A DNA stretch of 64,000 nucleotides from Archilochus colubris (taxonomy: Eukaryota > Chordata > Aves > Apodiformes > Trochilidae). The first letter of the stretch is position 1. The number at the start of each line of letters is the position of its first letter. The notes below the pieces were generated by a model, which saw only the letters and a list, made by a program, of their open reading frames with translations, searched no databases and was not told the origin of the DNA. The stretch spans positions 40,992,305 to 41,056,304 of the forward strand of contig CM041115.1 in assembly GCA_023079485.1 (NCBI GenBank), written 5' to 3'. Made by a program: the position numbers and the translations under genes. Below are positions 34,171 to 47,475 of the stretch, in pieces.

Positions 34171-37100
34171 CATACAGCTGGGCTTCATGGGGGTGCTTGA
34201 TGGCAGAGTGAGAGGCAGCAGCACAAACTGAAACATGAGTACCTCAAGCTGCAGGTAGGGAGAAGCATTTTGCCCATGTGGATGTCTCAGTGGTGGGACT
34301 GGAGACCTCCTCAACATGAACTGTCCTGTGACACCATACCTTCCAACTCCAAGTGCAAGTGGTTTGAACACTGCCTATGTTTTACTCAGTAACAACGTAT
34401 AAAATACATAGATGTCAAAATATTACCAGAAATCAGGTCTTCTACTGAAGTACTCTACTGTGAAGTCACTTTTTTATTTCTCTTTGCTTTTTCCTCTTTT
34501 CTTGCTCTTATACATTGATTGCTTATTTCCATTATAAGCAAAAGCATTTTCAACAGGAGGTGTTGAAAATAACTTGGTTAGGGTGGTTTTCATAAATGTT
34601 TTTTCATCTCTGAAAGAAGGGTTAAATCCCCTCATAACAATAGTGCTTACAGATGCATTGAGAAGCTTAAAGGATTACTAAAATTTAAAAAATATATTTT
34701 TTAAGAAATATCTTTGTATGTATCCTGCTAAACTCTGACATGGACAGTATTAAGATAGGAGGCTTTTAGAAATCCTACTATACAGAACAGAATAAATCCA
34801 ATAAAAACTAATTCTTCCTATTGAAAATGGTTGATTTCTTTCATTCTGATCGTTGGTTTGGTTTTTTTTGGTTGGTTGCTTTGAGGTTTTCTTTGCTTAG
34901 TTAAAGCATTTTATTCCCATTTCAGCTGCATTGTCTTCACATAATTCTATGAAGCACAAAATAATTTTCATTTTCACACTGCATATGTGCAGATAAGTTT
35001 AAATGTTATTTTTTAAATCTTACTGAAAACTTTGGTTTTCACAATATATAAGCGAATTTATAAAGAATAGATGATAATTTTGGTGAATTTATATTGTATT
35101 CTTTACAACATCTCCTTGGTAGGCAACGCATCTCAGCAGAATGATAAGCTAAAGCTGTCCTATCAGCTCTGCTCTAAGCCTGTCTCAAACCCTTTAGTAC
35201 TGACTTTTCATCAAACCTGCCACTAAAAATCAGAAAACTGGAAAATGTTGGTCTTAGATTAATTGCACAAAAGCTTCAAGTAATCCAGTGCTGGGATAAC
35301 CCTCTACCCCTCTTTTCTATCTAATGCTTTGCTTAATTACTTAAAATTTGAGAAGATTCAGAGCAGGTGTGAACATCTGACCTAAAGCAGCTCTGGTCTT
35401 TGTTGCAGTATGATTATTCTGAATCTAATCTAAATGAATACTTTTAGATATAGTGGTAAGTCTTGCCTAGCTGCTGCTTGAGAAGTTGATTGAATTCAGT
35501 GTTCCATGGAATCTGATATCTTTAATTCTAATACTGCTAGCATATATGTTACTATTCATCTGGCTTAACTATGGTGAAGTGCCACGCTTTTCTAGTCTTC
35601 CTGTAACATTACAATATTCTAAGTAGAAAGGAAAGATGTGACCTATTAACATACCATTCAGGGAATTAAATACTCCTTGTCTGAATATGTTTTTTTCTTG
35701 CATAGAAACACTGGGAGACCATATAAATGGAACAATAAAATTTCTCCTGCAACTGAAAATATAAGGTTAGGTCATTCAACACTAAAATGTGAGGACTGGA
35801 AACAGACGGACTTCAAGGATTTGGAAAAAGATTGTTGGAAGAATTGTATACTTTGTTGTACTTGTTGTTTTATTGCTTCATATTTTTATGAGTTGTAGAA
35901 AATATTTTAAATGACATAATAATTACCACCTCCATCAGTGTATGGAGGAATATGTATTCATATTGTAAAATGTGACTTGCATTTTCACAGTCAGAATATT
36001 CAGTTTAGTAAAATTAACAACTATGCAGTGGGATTTTTTGTACTGGTGAAGATGGTGAAGGAAAACAGTAATTTTGTAAGCAATTTTCTGTAGTGTTTTG
36101 TTTTTTGTTTGTATGTGTGTTCACAGATGGCCAGTGTTCAGCAGTAGATATTCATTCTCTTTTCTTCATTCATTCAAACATAAGGAACTAAATTTGTATT
36201 TTTCTAGTTCCTTATCACAGAGTATTCCTCCCATCTTTTGATCAGTGAACTGTTGTAATACTTATATTGAATTTTCTCTAACAAAAACAAGCAAACACAA
36301 AACCAAAACCAATCACCAACAAGCCCCATATTAAAAATAAATAAACAAATAAACATTTCAAGTCTATGGATATTTCTGTTTCTGTTTTTTTAACATGCAA
36401 TATTTTTTTAGAGATAAAAATGTATACACTATGGCAGCCTTTTATTAAAGGGTTGTGGAGGGTTTTTGGGTTATGTTTTGGGGTTTGTTTGTTTGTTTGT
36501 TATGGGTTTTTTATTTGGCTGGTTTTTATGTGTTACTTCCCCAGAGCAATTATACTGCAGTGAATGAAGAAATCAGCTGCCTAAATGAGAGAGTTTTTTA
36601 AATGGAAGACTATTACATGTCTTACTTTCTTGTCTACAAGATATATATCTTAAAGAAAACCTTGAAGCTCTTTGGCAAAACCTGTCAGTTTTTGAAAAAT
36701 ATATTATATACTAAATATGATATTTTTTACTTCATCGTCTTTCTAATACATTGGATATGAGCTCTGTGAGTAATATACTATGTAACTTCTGCTTTTGCCA
36801 TTCATCTTTAGGAAGAATTGCTTTGTGAGATTCATCAGAATATTGAAATATTGTAAAAAACAAGGTAATTCCATGTAGCTCATACTAATTTGCTAAGTTC
36901 AATGGTACGACACATTTCTTATTCAATTCCAGATATTAGTATTCTACGAACTGCAAGCTGGTGTGGAAAATCAAAATGCAACAAAAGTAGTCTTTCCAAA
37001 AACTAAGAGCACTTAAATTGATTGGATATATTAGTTTAGGTTAATTTTAGCAGAGAAGCAGCTCTGACTTGCTGAAGCATCTTCAGTATCTACTTGTGAG

Positions 37101-38434
37101 TAGGGACTGAACATTTGTTTTACACTGTGGGGTAACTCCATTAGTCAGGCTGATACTGCATTGTTTCTTGTTCTACAATGATTAATGGCATATCTTTTTC
37201 AAGTTGTCACCCCAACACTGAAACAGAAAATTTCTCTGGTGCTGGGTTGGGGTTAGGGTTAGGAAAGCACGAAAGACACCTCCCAAATTAAGAAAATACC
37301 CAAGCCCTTTGTGACTCTCCTTTAGAACCTATTCCAACAATTCTGAACAACTTTGTAAGAATGTATTCTGCTTTTCTTCACTCCCCTGCTCTGGTATCAC
37401 TGCAGAAAGTACTATGTATTCTATCATTTGCTGTCAGTATAAATTTAAAACAAGTCTCTGAAAACACAGAGCCTAGCACTACCAAGGAAGAGAATGCAAA
37501 AATACGTGGTCTAAGATGATGGAAGGCCAAAGCAGACAGAAAAAATTGGAGCTAGCAGTGTGTAAAGGGATAAAGAGTATATGCAGTAAAAGAAAAAATG
37601 ATGCAGAGCCTCTAATACTAGGCTCTATCTTATGATTCTGAAGACCAAAGAGATTCTAACTCCTGCATGGTCATCTGATAGAATATTACTTTTATTTTCT
37701 CTCTCTAGCACTAAAAACAGTAAACAAACTTTATTTGTATATATTTCACTCTCTATTTGCACTAGAAGCAATCAGGGTTCTAAGCTTTGACCAAAGAATG
37801 AATGTAGCTCTGCTTTCAACTAGTGTAAAAAGCCAGAAGGTGGCAGTTTTAGACCATTTTGAAAAAGGTCTGTCAATGGTTTTGAACATAACTAGACTCC
37901 TACTGCATATTCTGCAATTCAACCCAGTATCAACCTGAAAAATAGTTTTAAATTATTTCTTTGCTAGTATAGTAATGAAATACAAAGGATCTTTCTTCAC
38001 AAGAGTGGTAAATCCAGCCCCATTTAGCTTTAGTCAAAGTACAAAGCCTATTACTGAGAAAAGAACAATTTATTCAGAAGCTCCTCAATTTATTATATAT
38101 AAATTTGGAGATAAAATGACTAGATTTTCAGCTAAGACGTTCCAATGCCTTTGGAATTCATGAGGGCAACAGCAAATCGTTCTAGGTAGGTCTAGAGATC
38201 ACAAATGGTTCTTAATTTGCTCATATGTTTAAACTCAATTGTTTTTCTCCATTTTTTGTTTTTCTAAGTCTTACTTTTTCAGGCTACAAAAATGTTTGAG
38301 AAGGGCCAGTACTAAAAATAAATTCAATAAAACAAATTACTCACATAAATCTATCAAATAGAGTTGATTAAACAGAGAGGCAATAAACCTTGCTTTCAAG
38401 GAGCATGGCTTGCAAAAGGTGATCAGAGTTGGAG
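34171..38434. other. AT-rich single-copy stretch, no gene seen
   Basis: No retroelement or exon recognised. Small simple tracts: CAAA-rich at about 36284-36357 and GTTT at about 36484-36500. Open frames are all short. Confidence 0.5.
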
Positions 38435-39463
38435 AGCCTGAGGAGGTAATGGGTGAAAGCATTTTCAAACAGCTTGATATCCAGATAAAGACCAGTGACA
38501 AGTGGTGTTCCTAAGGGGATGGTACTGGGTGCTGCTTAACATCTTTGTGAGAGACCTGAATTGAGTGTTCCCTCATCAGATTTTTTGACTACACCAAGCT
38601 GTGTCATGCAGTCAACATGCTGGAATGAAGAGGTGACATCCAGAGGGACATGGAGAGGCTTGAGAGGTGGGTCCATGCCAACACCATGAAGTTCAATAAG
38701 TCCAGGTGCAAGGCTCTACACTTGGGTTGGGGCAATCCAAAGCACAATTACAGGTTGGGTGGAGAATGAAATTAGAAGAGCCCTGAGGAGCAGTACTTAG
38801 AGGTGCTGGTTGATGAGAAGCTCAACATGAACTGGCAGTGTGTGCTTGCAGACCAGAAAGCCAGCTGTATCCTGGGCTGCATCAAAAAAGTGTGGCCAGC
38901 AAATCAAAAGTGGTGGCTCCTCCCCTGTATTCTGCTCTTCTGGCACACCAGCTGGAGCACTGTGTTCAGCCCTGTGGTGGCCCAGATAAGAAGGACATGA
39001 AGATGTTGAAGGGGGTCCAGAGGGTGGCCACAAAGTTCATCTGAAGGCTGTAGCCTCACTTCCATGAGGAGAGGCTTTGAGAATTGGGGTTGTTCAGCCT
39101 GGAGAGGAGAAGGCTCTAGGGAGAATTTGTATCAGCCTTCCACTACCTGAAGGGGTCTCCCAGGAAAACTGGGGAAAGACTTTTTACAAGCCCATGTAAT
39201 TATAGAACAGGGAGAAATGGTTTCAAACTGAAAGAGAATAGATTTAGATGAGAAATTAAGGAGTAATTATCTCCTGAGGGGGTGGCAGGACACTGGAAGA
39301 GGTGGCCCAAGGCAGCTGTCAATGCCCCCATCCTGGAAGTGTTGGGCTGGATGGGGTTCGAGTAACCTGGTCTAGTGGGAGTTGTCCCTGCCCATGGGCA
39401 CAAAGACTGGGACTAGATAATCCTAAACAATCCCTGTCAACCAAAACCATTCTCTGATTCTAG
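38435..39463 (+). mobile_element. CR1 LINE, 5'-truncated, decayed
   Basis: A + strand CR1 of about 1 kb. Blocks in order are 'gtgacaagtggtgttcctaa' (TSGVP region) near 38496, 'gaagttcaataagtccaggt' near 38688, 'aagctcaacatgaactggca' near 38818, 'cagcctggagaggagaaggc' near 39095 and 'aaagactttttacaagccca' near 39174. The 3' UTR has 'acctggtctagtgggagttg' near 39366 and 'accattctctgattctagaa' near 39446. ORF2 is full of stops. The 3' UTR type (delivery of 'tccctgcccatgggca') matches the group seen at 16722, not the young copies. The active-site block reads as a decayed DYTKL. Confidence 0.92.
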
Positions 39464-42400
39464 AATTTGTTTCAGTTTACAGACAATAATCTTTTGTTTT
39501 AGCAAGACAAGCTATTCTTTTAGAGATGCAAGCATAGTGTGCATCACTAGTATAGACTTCAGTCCTGAAATGTCAGCAAAAACTGCAATGAAATCTCTAA
39601 CTTCACAAAGGAGAAGCACACACTTGCAGGACTGGGGGATGTGCTAGGGCACTTTCACCCTACAGCTTCTCCCACTGGTGAACACTTAGTACTATGCATA
39701 ATGTACTATATATAAAAGACACTGACATACAAACTAAGATTTATAAAGATGTGTGATCAGAAAAAAAACCCCAGCAACAGAAAGAATTTCTGACTTTTCA
39801 TATAACTTTTGCTAGAGGATTTCTGTCTTTATAGATATCTGAAAAAAGAACCCTTAAAATAGAACTCCCCTGTGCTCTCCTTGAAAACTTTTCGAAAGGA
39901 CAAGTGACCCCTTTTTGTTCTCACTTTACACTACTATCAGTAGAGAATAATATAATAATTTAAGAAACTCAAGGACACACAGTAAAAAAGTTACTAAAAA
40001 GTGTAAGAAACAAAGAAAAGAGAACAGCACATATTCAGCTCTGAGGTCAAATTGAACTACAGGGGAAGAAAATAGGAAACTAAAGTTCTGGATGTTAGAA
40101 AACGTGAAACTTTGATGAACTGAAGGAATCATCAGTAAAGTCAATTGGACTGAAGAGCTGAGGGACCCGAATGTGAAAGATACCTGGCATTTATTTCAGT
40201 TAAATTGATAAAACTATTGTGGGAATTGTATTACAAGAAAGTGAAAATTACAGGGTGGGTGTTAACCCGTCTGAGAGAATAATCAGTTCCAGAAAGTTAT
40301 TGTGAATAAGCAGAGAACCTTTAAGGATTAAAAAATTAATAATTAATAATAAATAAATAAATATATATACACACATATATATATTCTCTAATAGGCAAGG
40401 AGGTGAAAAATTAACTGAAAACTTGTGGACCTATATTTGAGGGTCTGCACCTTGATCTAGCAAAGTTAGAGACAGCAAATCAAATGGAAACAGTTAAGGT
40501 TCCCAAATGGAACCTCAAACCTTAAAGTGAAATTGGAAATGGAAAGGAAAAGGTTTTGCAACATTTTGAGGAGGGAGTAGAGTATATATATAGCTCCAAG
40601 GCAAATCAATAGTTTTCTCAAGGTTTTCAAAATGAAGAATCTCTTAATCTTATACAGAAATGCCATATGGATGCTGGCAAATTTGAGTTTTGCTATACCA
40701 GAGACAGTGTGCAAGATTTTTCTGCTTCCTCCTAAGACTGTGTATAAACAGTAGTGCAAACTAACAACACTTAATTGCCCTTTGTCTTCTGGATCATCTA
40801 TTCTAAAAGTGGATAGAAGTTCTGTCAAGATTTTTTCATCCTTTTCAGATACTAATTTACTAGATTTAACAGTTTTCTAACAACTCCCTCATTTAGTATC
40901 ATGCAGTGAGTATGACAGTGTGTTGTTTCCTTATACTTCTTAGCAAATTCAATAGTGCAAATATATTAATTTTTAAGTATTTTGCTCCTGAAGTGCAAAC
41001 AATGGAAAATAGTCTCCATTCATAGACTTCAGTATTCATTTATAACTTGTGCTTATAGGTAAAAGTTACCTGTCATTCAGAACATCTGAAGATTAAATAA
41101 GAATTAGGCTAATCAGAGTAGAAGTTTAACCAAAAGCTTACTTTCTTCCCTGTGGCCTGTTCACAGCTTCCTTCCTCTCCTTCAATAACTTTTGCTTGTT
41201 TTTCTTATTCAAACCTTTCTTCTTCTGCTCCAGATATCTATGGAAACCTTGTCAGCTTTCTGCTTTTACGTTGATCACCTTATGATCCTGCTTTATTGAG
41301 GACTTATTTTTTAAGCATTGGTACTTTCAGAGTTCAGGTTATCTGAGATATAGGTTATCATTATAATCCCTCTCAGAGAATTTGAGCTATGTCATCTCAA
41401 CAGCATTCATCATAGTTTCTATTGAAAATATATTTACAATTTTCCCTTGAGTCAAGTTTGTTGACATCAGTGTAAACTTGATCCATCAAGTACATAATGT
41501 ACTCGGCACACTTCAGAACAGAGCTCATTTTTAAGTACAGAAAATACAAGCCACAGTGAATGCTGGAAGTGAAAGATGCTGGCCCTGATAAAGGATGCAC
41601 ATTCAATTTAAATGATTTCATAGCTTTTAAAATGTTCATTGCAATTTAAATTAATTCATAGCTCTTAAAATGTCCATCACTGTGAACCCAGTTGAGTCTC
41701 CTTTGTAAATAAAATTGTTCTTGAGGGTCTGTAAGGTTGTAGGAGCTTATACTTACTAAGAAAGAACAGATTCATACCATTGAGGACCTATTTACTTGTC
41801 TCCGTCTTCTCTGCATATGCTGGCTTGGATTAAAATCATCCTAGTATAAAAGTGCCAACACAAAGCTTGGTTTTGGATATAGTGGGGCAGAAAGACTCAG
41901 GGTAAAATTTACCTTCCATTAAATAAGATTTCTAATTGCTGCAATTGTAATCCAACACATACAATCAGTTTATGTTCTTTATTAGTTTTAGGTCTTTTGC
42001 ACTAGGAAGACAAACAGGATTTTGCATAAAGTAATACTTAAAGTCTGGGCTCTTATTTTCTATTCAGAAACAAACTTTAGGGGAGTGTGTATGTTCAGCT
42101 GAAATCCCACCGAAAGAGAAGACTTTCTTTTAGAAAATGCTTCCAGGAATAACTTCTTGATATTCATGTGGGGTTTGGATAGTATGTAGAGGGCAGCAAA
42201 CTGGACTTCTGAAAAAAGATAAAAATTAAAAATTACCCTGTACTTGTTATCTCACTGGACTTAGCAGAAAACCAGCTGCACTTGTCAATGTTCTTTACAT
42301 AAGATAATAGTTTTACCACAGCAAAATTTCCAGTTAGCAGGAAGGGAATCATGCACTGTATATACCTTGTATACCAAGATTTTCCTCACTAAATGGAACT

Positions 42401-42930
42401 CTTTCTCAAAGTAAAACCAAAATGCAGCACCCCAAGATATGCATATTAGGGCACTCAGCCCACAGAATTTCCCTTATGGTTTTAACATTTGTCATTTGGA
42501 TCAACATTTTACAGGATCAAGGTAGCTTTGTACATCTATTCTTGAATAGCACGGTGTAATTCTTGGCAGCTTACTTGAAGGTGTAGCCAATTCTTTCCAG
42601 TCATTAGGCAATAAAGTTCTACTTTTTCTACTTAGTCAAAGAACAACTTGAAAAATAAGTAAAGGAGAGTCTACATTTTGATGCAGGCTTTTTTTTTTTT
42701 TTTTTTTTTAAGGTAGTGCACAGAGGAACCCTGTATAAATGTGTGTATAAGTGTCTTGAAGAGAAATGCATCGAGGAGACTCAATTTAGAAAAATGTAGA
42801 TACAAACCGGTAAATGGTTAATATGAATGTCTATCCAGAAAACAGGCAGAGAATAAAGTGTTAAATTCATGACCACTTGCTGGTTCATAAGCTTCTGAAA
42901 ACATTGATATTCATTATTCACCTAAATCCA
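39464..42930. other. AT-rich single-copy stretch, no gene seen
   Basis: Contains an AAT/AT-rich simple tract at about 40330-40385 and a run of 21 T at 42689-42709. The 120-codon minus frame at 40466-40828 has hydrophobic stretches but no domain I recognise, no signal of splicing and no codon pattern to support it. Confidence 0.5.
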
Positions 42931-43642
42931 TATCACAGTTTAACACTCGCCAGCAATTAACCAAATGACAGATGCTCTCTATTAATCCCCCTTCCTGACA
43001 GAGAGAGAAGAGAGAATAAGGGAAAGAGACTCATGGGCTGGAAACTAAACTAGACAGCTTTAATGAAACAGTAATGATGGAAAAAGAAATATAATTAAAT
43101 ATATACAAATATACACAAAAGTGACATCATGTTCCTTCCCCTTCCCCCCCAGTAACGCTTACATCACCCCCAAGACTGCAGGAAGCCCTGAAAAAGTCCT
43201 AGGCTACTGGGATCACAGGCAGATGAATAGACAGAACCCTCCCAAGATGCCTATTCCGGGTGAAGAAGCAGGAAGAAGAAAGGGGCTTGACCCTCATGAT
43301 CCCTCAAATTTACACAAAATGTGATGTGTTTGGGATAGAATACTCCATTTGCTCAATTTTGGTCACCTGTCTTCTCTGGTCCTCCCTAAAGGAAGGATGC
43401 AGGTGTGACCCCTTTACTCCCTTTCTCTTTTGAAGAACAAGATGTTCATCAAAACTGAGCAATGTCCTTGGTTCTGCATTCCAGTTTCTGGCTGTAACTG
43501 TAAACATCAAGTGTGATCAGTTCTAGAAGCAGAGGCTGACTGAGAAACTTGCTGTTAATTTCAGCAAGTGCAGCTACTTACAAGAGACAGCTGAAAGCAA
43601 AATTAAAAGATACAAAATTCTATCCTGGCCTAAACCAGAACA
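42931..43642 (-). mobile_element. Solo LTR with perfect 5-bp target-site duplication
   Basis: A 712-base LTR on the minus strand. Read in its own direction it starts 'tgttctggtttaggccagga' at 43642 and ends 'gttaaactgtgata' at 42931, so the normal terminal CA has decayed to TA. The 5 bases ATCCA flank it on both sides (42926-42930 and 43643-43647). This is a target-site duplication and fixes both ends. An ATTAAA signal lies near 43060 on the minus strand. No retroviral genes are present, so it is a solo LTR. A 5-bp duplication fits ERVL-type elements, although the class is inferred. Confidence 0.92.
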
Positions 43643-43647
43643 ATCCA

Positions 43648-46600
43648 CAAACCTGAAATCAATGTAATTCCAAAATCTACTGACTATAGCACTCATTTTT
43701 AGACTCTAGGTATGGGCTCATTTCAGGAATAATCGGCACTGGAGTTTTGAGTGCTGAAACTTCAAGTCTTTTTATAGTCTACTGGAAATAAATTAAAGCA
43801 AAGCTACCAACTGAGGTTCCCATTTGGCTTCACAAGGTATCACAGACTGTGATGATTTTTAGGGCATATATTTACTTGTGAGTAATAAAAGACAACCTAA
43901 TCCAGTCTGCTATTTCAGCCAGAGTCTCTGTACAGCTTTACTTCACATCACCAACAAAAATACACTTAAGCCCCATTAAATTTCCTTATTGATCCTTATT
44001 CAGTTCTTCTTTTGGTCTTTATGACTATAAACATTATCCTTTCTCCTTCATTTAGCGATGGTGGGGATATATGTTGCCTCGAAGGCAGTGGATCTGCAGC
44101 TGCTGAAGCAACTATCAGATGATTATATTTTATGTAGGAAATTGGCCTCAAATGACACTCTCAGGGTGCTCAGGTTATCTTCATACTTGTCACTTGAATG
44201 AATACAGCCCTAAATATAATCTATTATCTGTTCACATCCTCATTGTTTCAAAAATTTATCCTACTTGTTTATATTTTACTGACTTGGCCATTTGTGCAAG
44301 AAAATGTGAAAAAAAAAATTTTTAGTACTCATACGCAAGTATAGGAGGCTGTTTTTTTGAGATACCTGGTATGCAGGTCCCTGTCTTCACTTGAGCTGCC
44401 AGCACTAATTTGCCTTCGAAACAAAAATTTCATGGTGGACCATTAACTCTGATTTTTCTGCATGACACTCACTCAGGCTATTCTTTCCTATCAAGACAAT
44501 GACTTTTCTGACAATCAAAGATGTTTCTGCCAACTCACTAGCAACAGTGTGTCAAATATAGATACTATAAAGCCTCTCCCCCTATTTTTGCTTTTTACCT
44601 GGTGTCCTTTTTGGAATTCTGATTTTTATTGTTATATTTTTTTAAGATTCAAGAAGAAATTTTGATCTTGAAGAGGGAAGCGGAAGATAAACTTGATTAA
44701 ACTGTCAGAAAAAAGAAAAACAAACAAAAAACCTTTAAAATATTTTAAGATTATATGACACTTAAAATTGTTTTCTGTACTTGCTGGAAATTCCGTTCAG
44801 CTTCCTGTGGAAACTAGGTAGAAAAATGTCACTGGTTAGATGGGAAATGCATACCCTACAGAAAGCTTTTAAAAACTGTCAAAGATTGTATGTCAGTGAC
44901 TTTGGTGGGCAAGAGAACAATATCCAGAAAGCTTCTGGCATGGGTTTTCTCTCATCATCCCATCCTTTCCACTTAGATGTTTCTTCTCCTGTTGGAGAGG
45001 GAGACCTAAACCCTAATAGCTGGAAAAACACATTTGTACAGATCCACAGGTGTGTCCTTGTGAACCATATTGAACTCTAGTATGAAGAACTGTGTAAATA
45101 ATGGATTTACCTATTTAGTAGCTAATTTTTGGGGGGAGGAAAAAAAAGAAGTTGTTTTTTGTTTTGGTTTTTTTTTTCCTTTTTTTTTCTTTTTTTTTTT
45201 TTTTTTTTTTTCCCTAAGGAAAATAATCAGACTCTTAATTTATGAGATTCAGACATCATGTGCTGGTAGAGTTTATCTGTAGATGTCTCCAAAATCTCCT
45301 GTTTTCCTTTAAAAGATATGTGTGTTTGCTTTTTTCAAAGTTCTTTTAAAATATTTTTATATTAGCTAAAAAAATAGTCTTCCAACATTTGATGCCTGAG
45401 ATATGTGCCTCACTTGGGGAAAATTCACACAAATAGGATAACACAGAAACTGTTTAACACAGAAACTGTTGGTAAAGTTGTTAAACAAGTTGGTATTCAT
45501 AATCATTTAATTAGGAGTGTTATCTAGGGAGGCATCATGCTAATATACATTGCTGCACTGGAGAGGAAGAAATAAGCTTCCAAACAAAATATTTTTAAAA
45601 AAGAAATAAAAATAAAGAGGCAAAAATAAAAACGCATTAATTGTTGGAAATGGGCAATATCAGTGGGTATTATGGGAGTTACATATAATCACCAAGAAAA
45701 AAACCTTGAGGTACATAATCACCCATAATCTGTGAACTTTTTGAAGGTAACATTCTACATGAATAGTGAGATTTCTTTATAATTTTTAATGACAATAAGA
45801 GAAATATAATAGCCAGAAGCTATGGGATGTTTTTTAGAATATATAGATTTAAAAATTATAGATTTTAAAATAGCATGAAGACCAGGTAGGAGGAAGGCTG
45901 AAGGGAAGATTTGTTGCAGAAATTGACTGCAACCATTGTAATAGTAACTATAGTATCTGAAAGAATAGAATATTTCAGTTTAGCCCCAGGTCTATGATTA
46001 TGTGTTTGCTACAAGAAACTTTTTTTTTAATATGTGTTTGTCTACAAATCCTATCTACAAACCCAGTCTTCAATCCAGTAGCACTGTATATAATAAGAGA
46101 AAAAAATCAATCAAAACTGTATTATCTTGATGAAACACCAGCTTTGAAGAATTACATGTGAGAATCTCCTAAATGACAAGATTTGCCTCACAGAACAGTT
46201 ATTATCTCAGATGTAAGATTACATTCACTCAAACATTTTTATTTTACTCATTTTTATTCTTTACAATTACATCTCCCATTAAGAATTCTGTAATCTGGTG
46301 ATGAAGTGATTAATTCTGAAACCTCTGAATCCTGTTTAATACATTAATCATTTTGTGATAAATTACCTTAAGGCTTATTTTTCTTCAAATTTATGTTTCT
46401 ACTGTCTCTGTTTTCTATCTCATTTCTGCCTCTGCATGAAGAAAAAAACACCTTAGGTGTAAACCTATTGCTGAAAAAATTCACAACATCTCAGTCAGAA
46501 AGTTTTCTACTCACAGTGTAATGAAAGAATTGGCAGCTTTCTGTTCAAATTTACTTCATCAAGTGAAAATTCTAAATTTATACTAAAAGTAAAAAATTAA

Positions 46601-46921
46601 CTACATATGCAAGCTTACTATGCTTCTAATTAGAAAAAAATCATGCCCCAAATTAGAACTAGAGCTCAGTAGTTGGTTTTGGGTTTGTTTTTTTTTTTCA
46701 AATTAACAGAGTATGGTTTTGATTTGCATACTGCAGTTGTTATGATCTGGTCATTTTTACTAAAGACATTTTTTCACAAATATTGTGCAATACAGGATAA
46801 TATTTGTATTAGTATTAATACAAAAGAAACTGATCTGGCAGGATCACGTCCAAAGTCTAACTGTTAAAGCTAGATAGTTAATTGAGATAAAGCAGTTACA
46901 CCCTGCTGAAATGAGTCAGAT
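43648..46921. other. AT-rich single-copy stretch, no gene seen
   Basis: The notable feature is a T-rich tract at 45152-45213. The 99-codon frame at 44781-45080 has no recognisable domain. No repeat family was identified. Confidence 0.5.
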
Positions 46922-47475
46922 GACCCTACTCAGTGCTGGTGAGGCCACACCTTGAGTACTGTGTCCAGTTCTGGGCCCCTCAGTTTAGGAAAGATATAGA
47001 GGTCCTGGAGCAGATCCAAAGGAGGGCAACGAGGCTGGTGAAGGGACTTATGCACAGATCCTATGAGGAGAGGCTGAGGGAGCTGGGGCTGTTCAGCCTG
47101 GAGAAGAGGAGGCTCAGAGGAGACCTCATCACTCTCTACAACTCTCTGAAAGGAGGGTGTAGCCAAGTGGGGGTTGGTCTCTTTTCTCAGGCAACTCTCA
47201 GTAAGACAAGAGGGCATGGTCTTAAGTTGTGCCGGGGGAGGTTTAGGTTGGACATTAGAAAGAATTTCTTTACGGAGAGGGTGATCAGGCATTGGAATGG
47301 GCTGCCCAGGGAAGTAGTGGATTCTCCGTCCCTGGAGATATTTAAAAAGAGACTGGATGTGGCACTCAGTGCCATGGTCTGGTAACTGCAGCGGTAGTGG
47401 ATCAAGGATTGGACTTGATGATCTCTGAGGTCCCTTCCAACCCAGCCAATTCTATGATTCTATGATTCTATGATA
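46922..47475 (+). mobile_element. CR1 LINE, young 3' fragment with intact tail
   Basis: A + strand copy of about 550 bases with the ORF2 C-terminus, 3' UTR and three near-perfect ATTCTATG units at 47448-47475. It is the same subfamily as the minus copy at 11478-12655; the 3' UTRs end identically in 'cccagccaattctatgattc'. The 5' truncation point is at about 46922, where 'ctcagtgctggtgaggccac' begins. Confidence 0.96.
46933..47385 (+). pseudogene. CR1 ORF2, C-terminal 150 codons open to native stop
   Basis: An uninterrupted frame from the truncated 5' end to the natural ORF2 stop. Visible blocks: [19 protein letters not shown] (residues 3-21), [14 protein letters not shown] (about 27-40), [20 protein letters not shown] (about 48-67), [13 protein letters not shown] (about 99-111), [13 protein letters not shown] (about 114-126) and the C-terminus [10 protein letters not shown]. 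It lacks endonuclease and the RT active site, so it cannot act. The open frame shows the copy is recent. The antisense frame (46930-47292) is a shadow. Confidence 0.92.

Noticed and set aside
37250..37263. Two and a half TTAGGG units (ggttagggttagg)
   Set aside because: Too short for an interstitial telomere array; expected by chance and with no flanking degenerate units.
40466..40828. 120-codon minus-strand frame with hydrophobic stretches
   Set aside because: No recognised domain, no splice or promoter support, and AT-rich composition like its surroundings.
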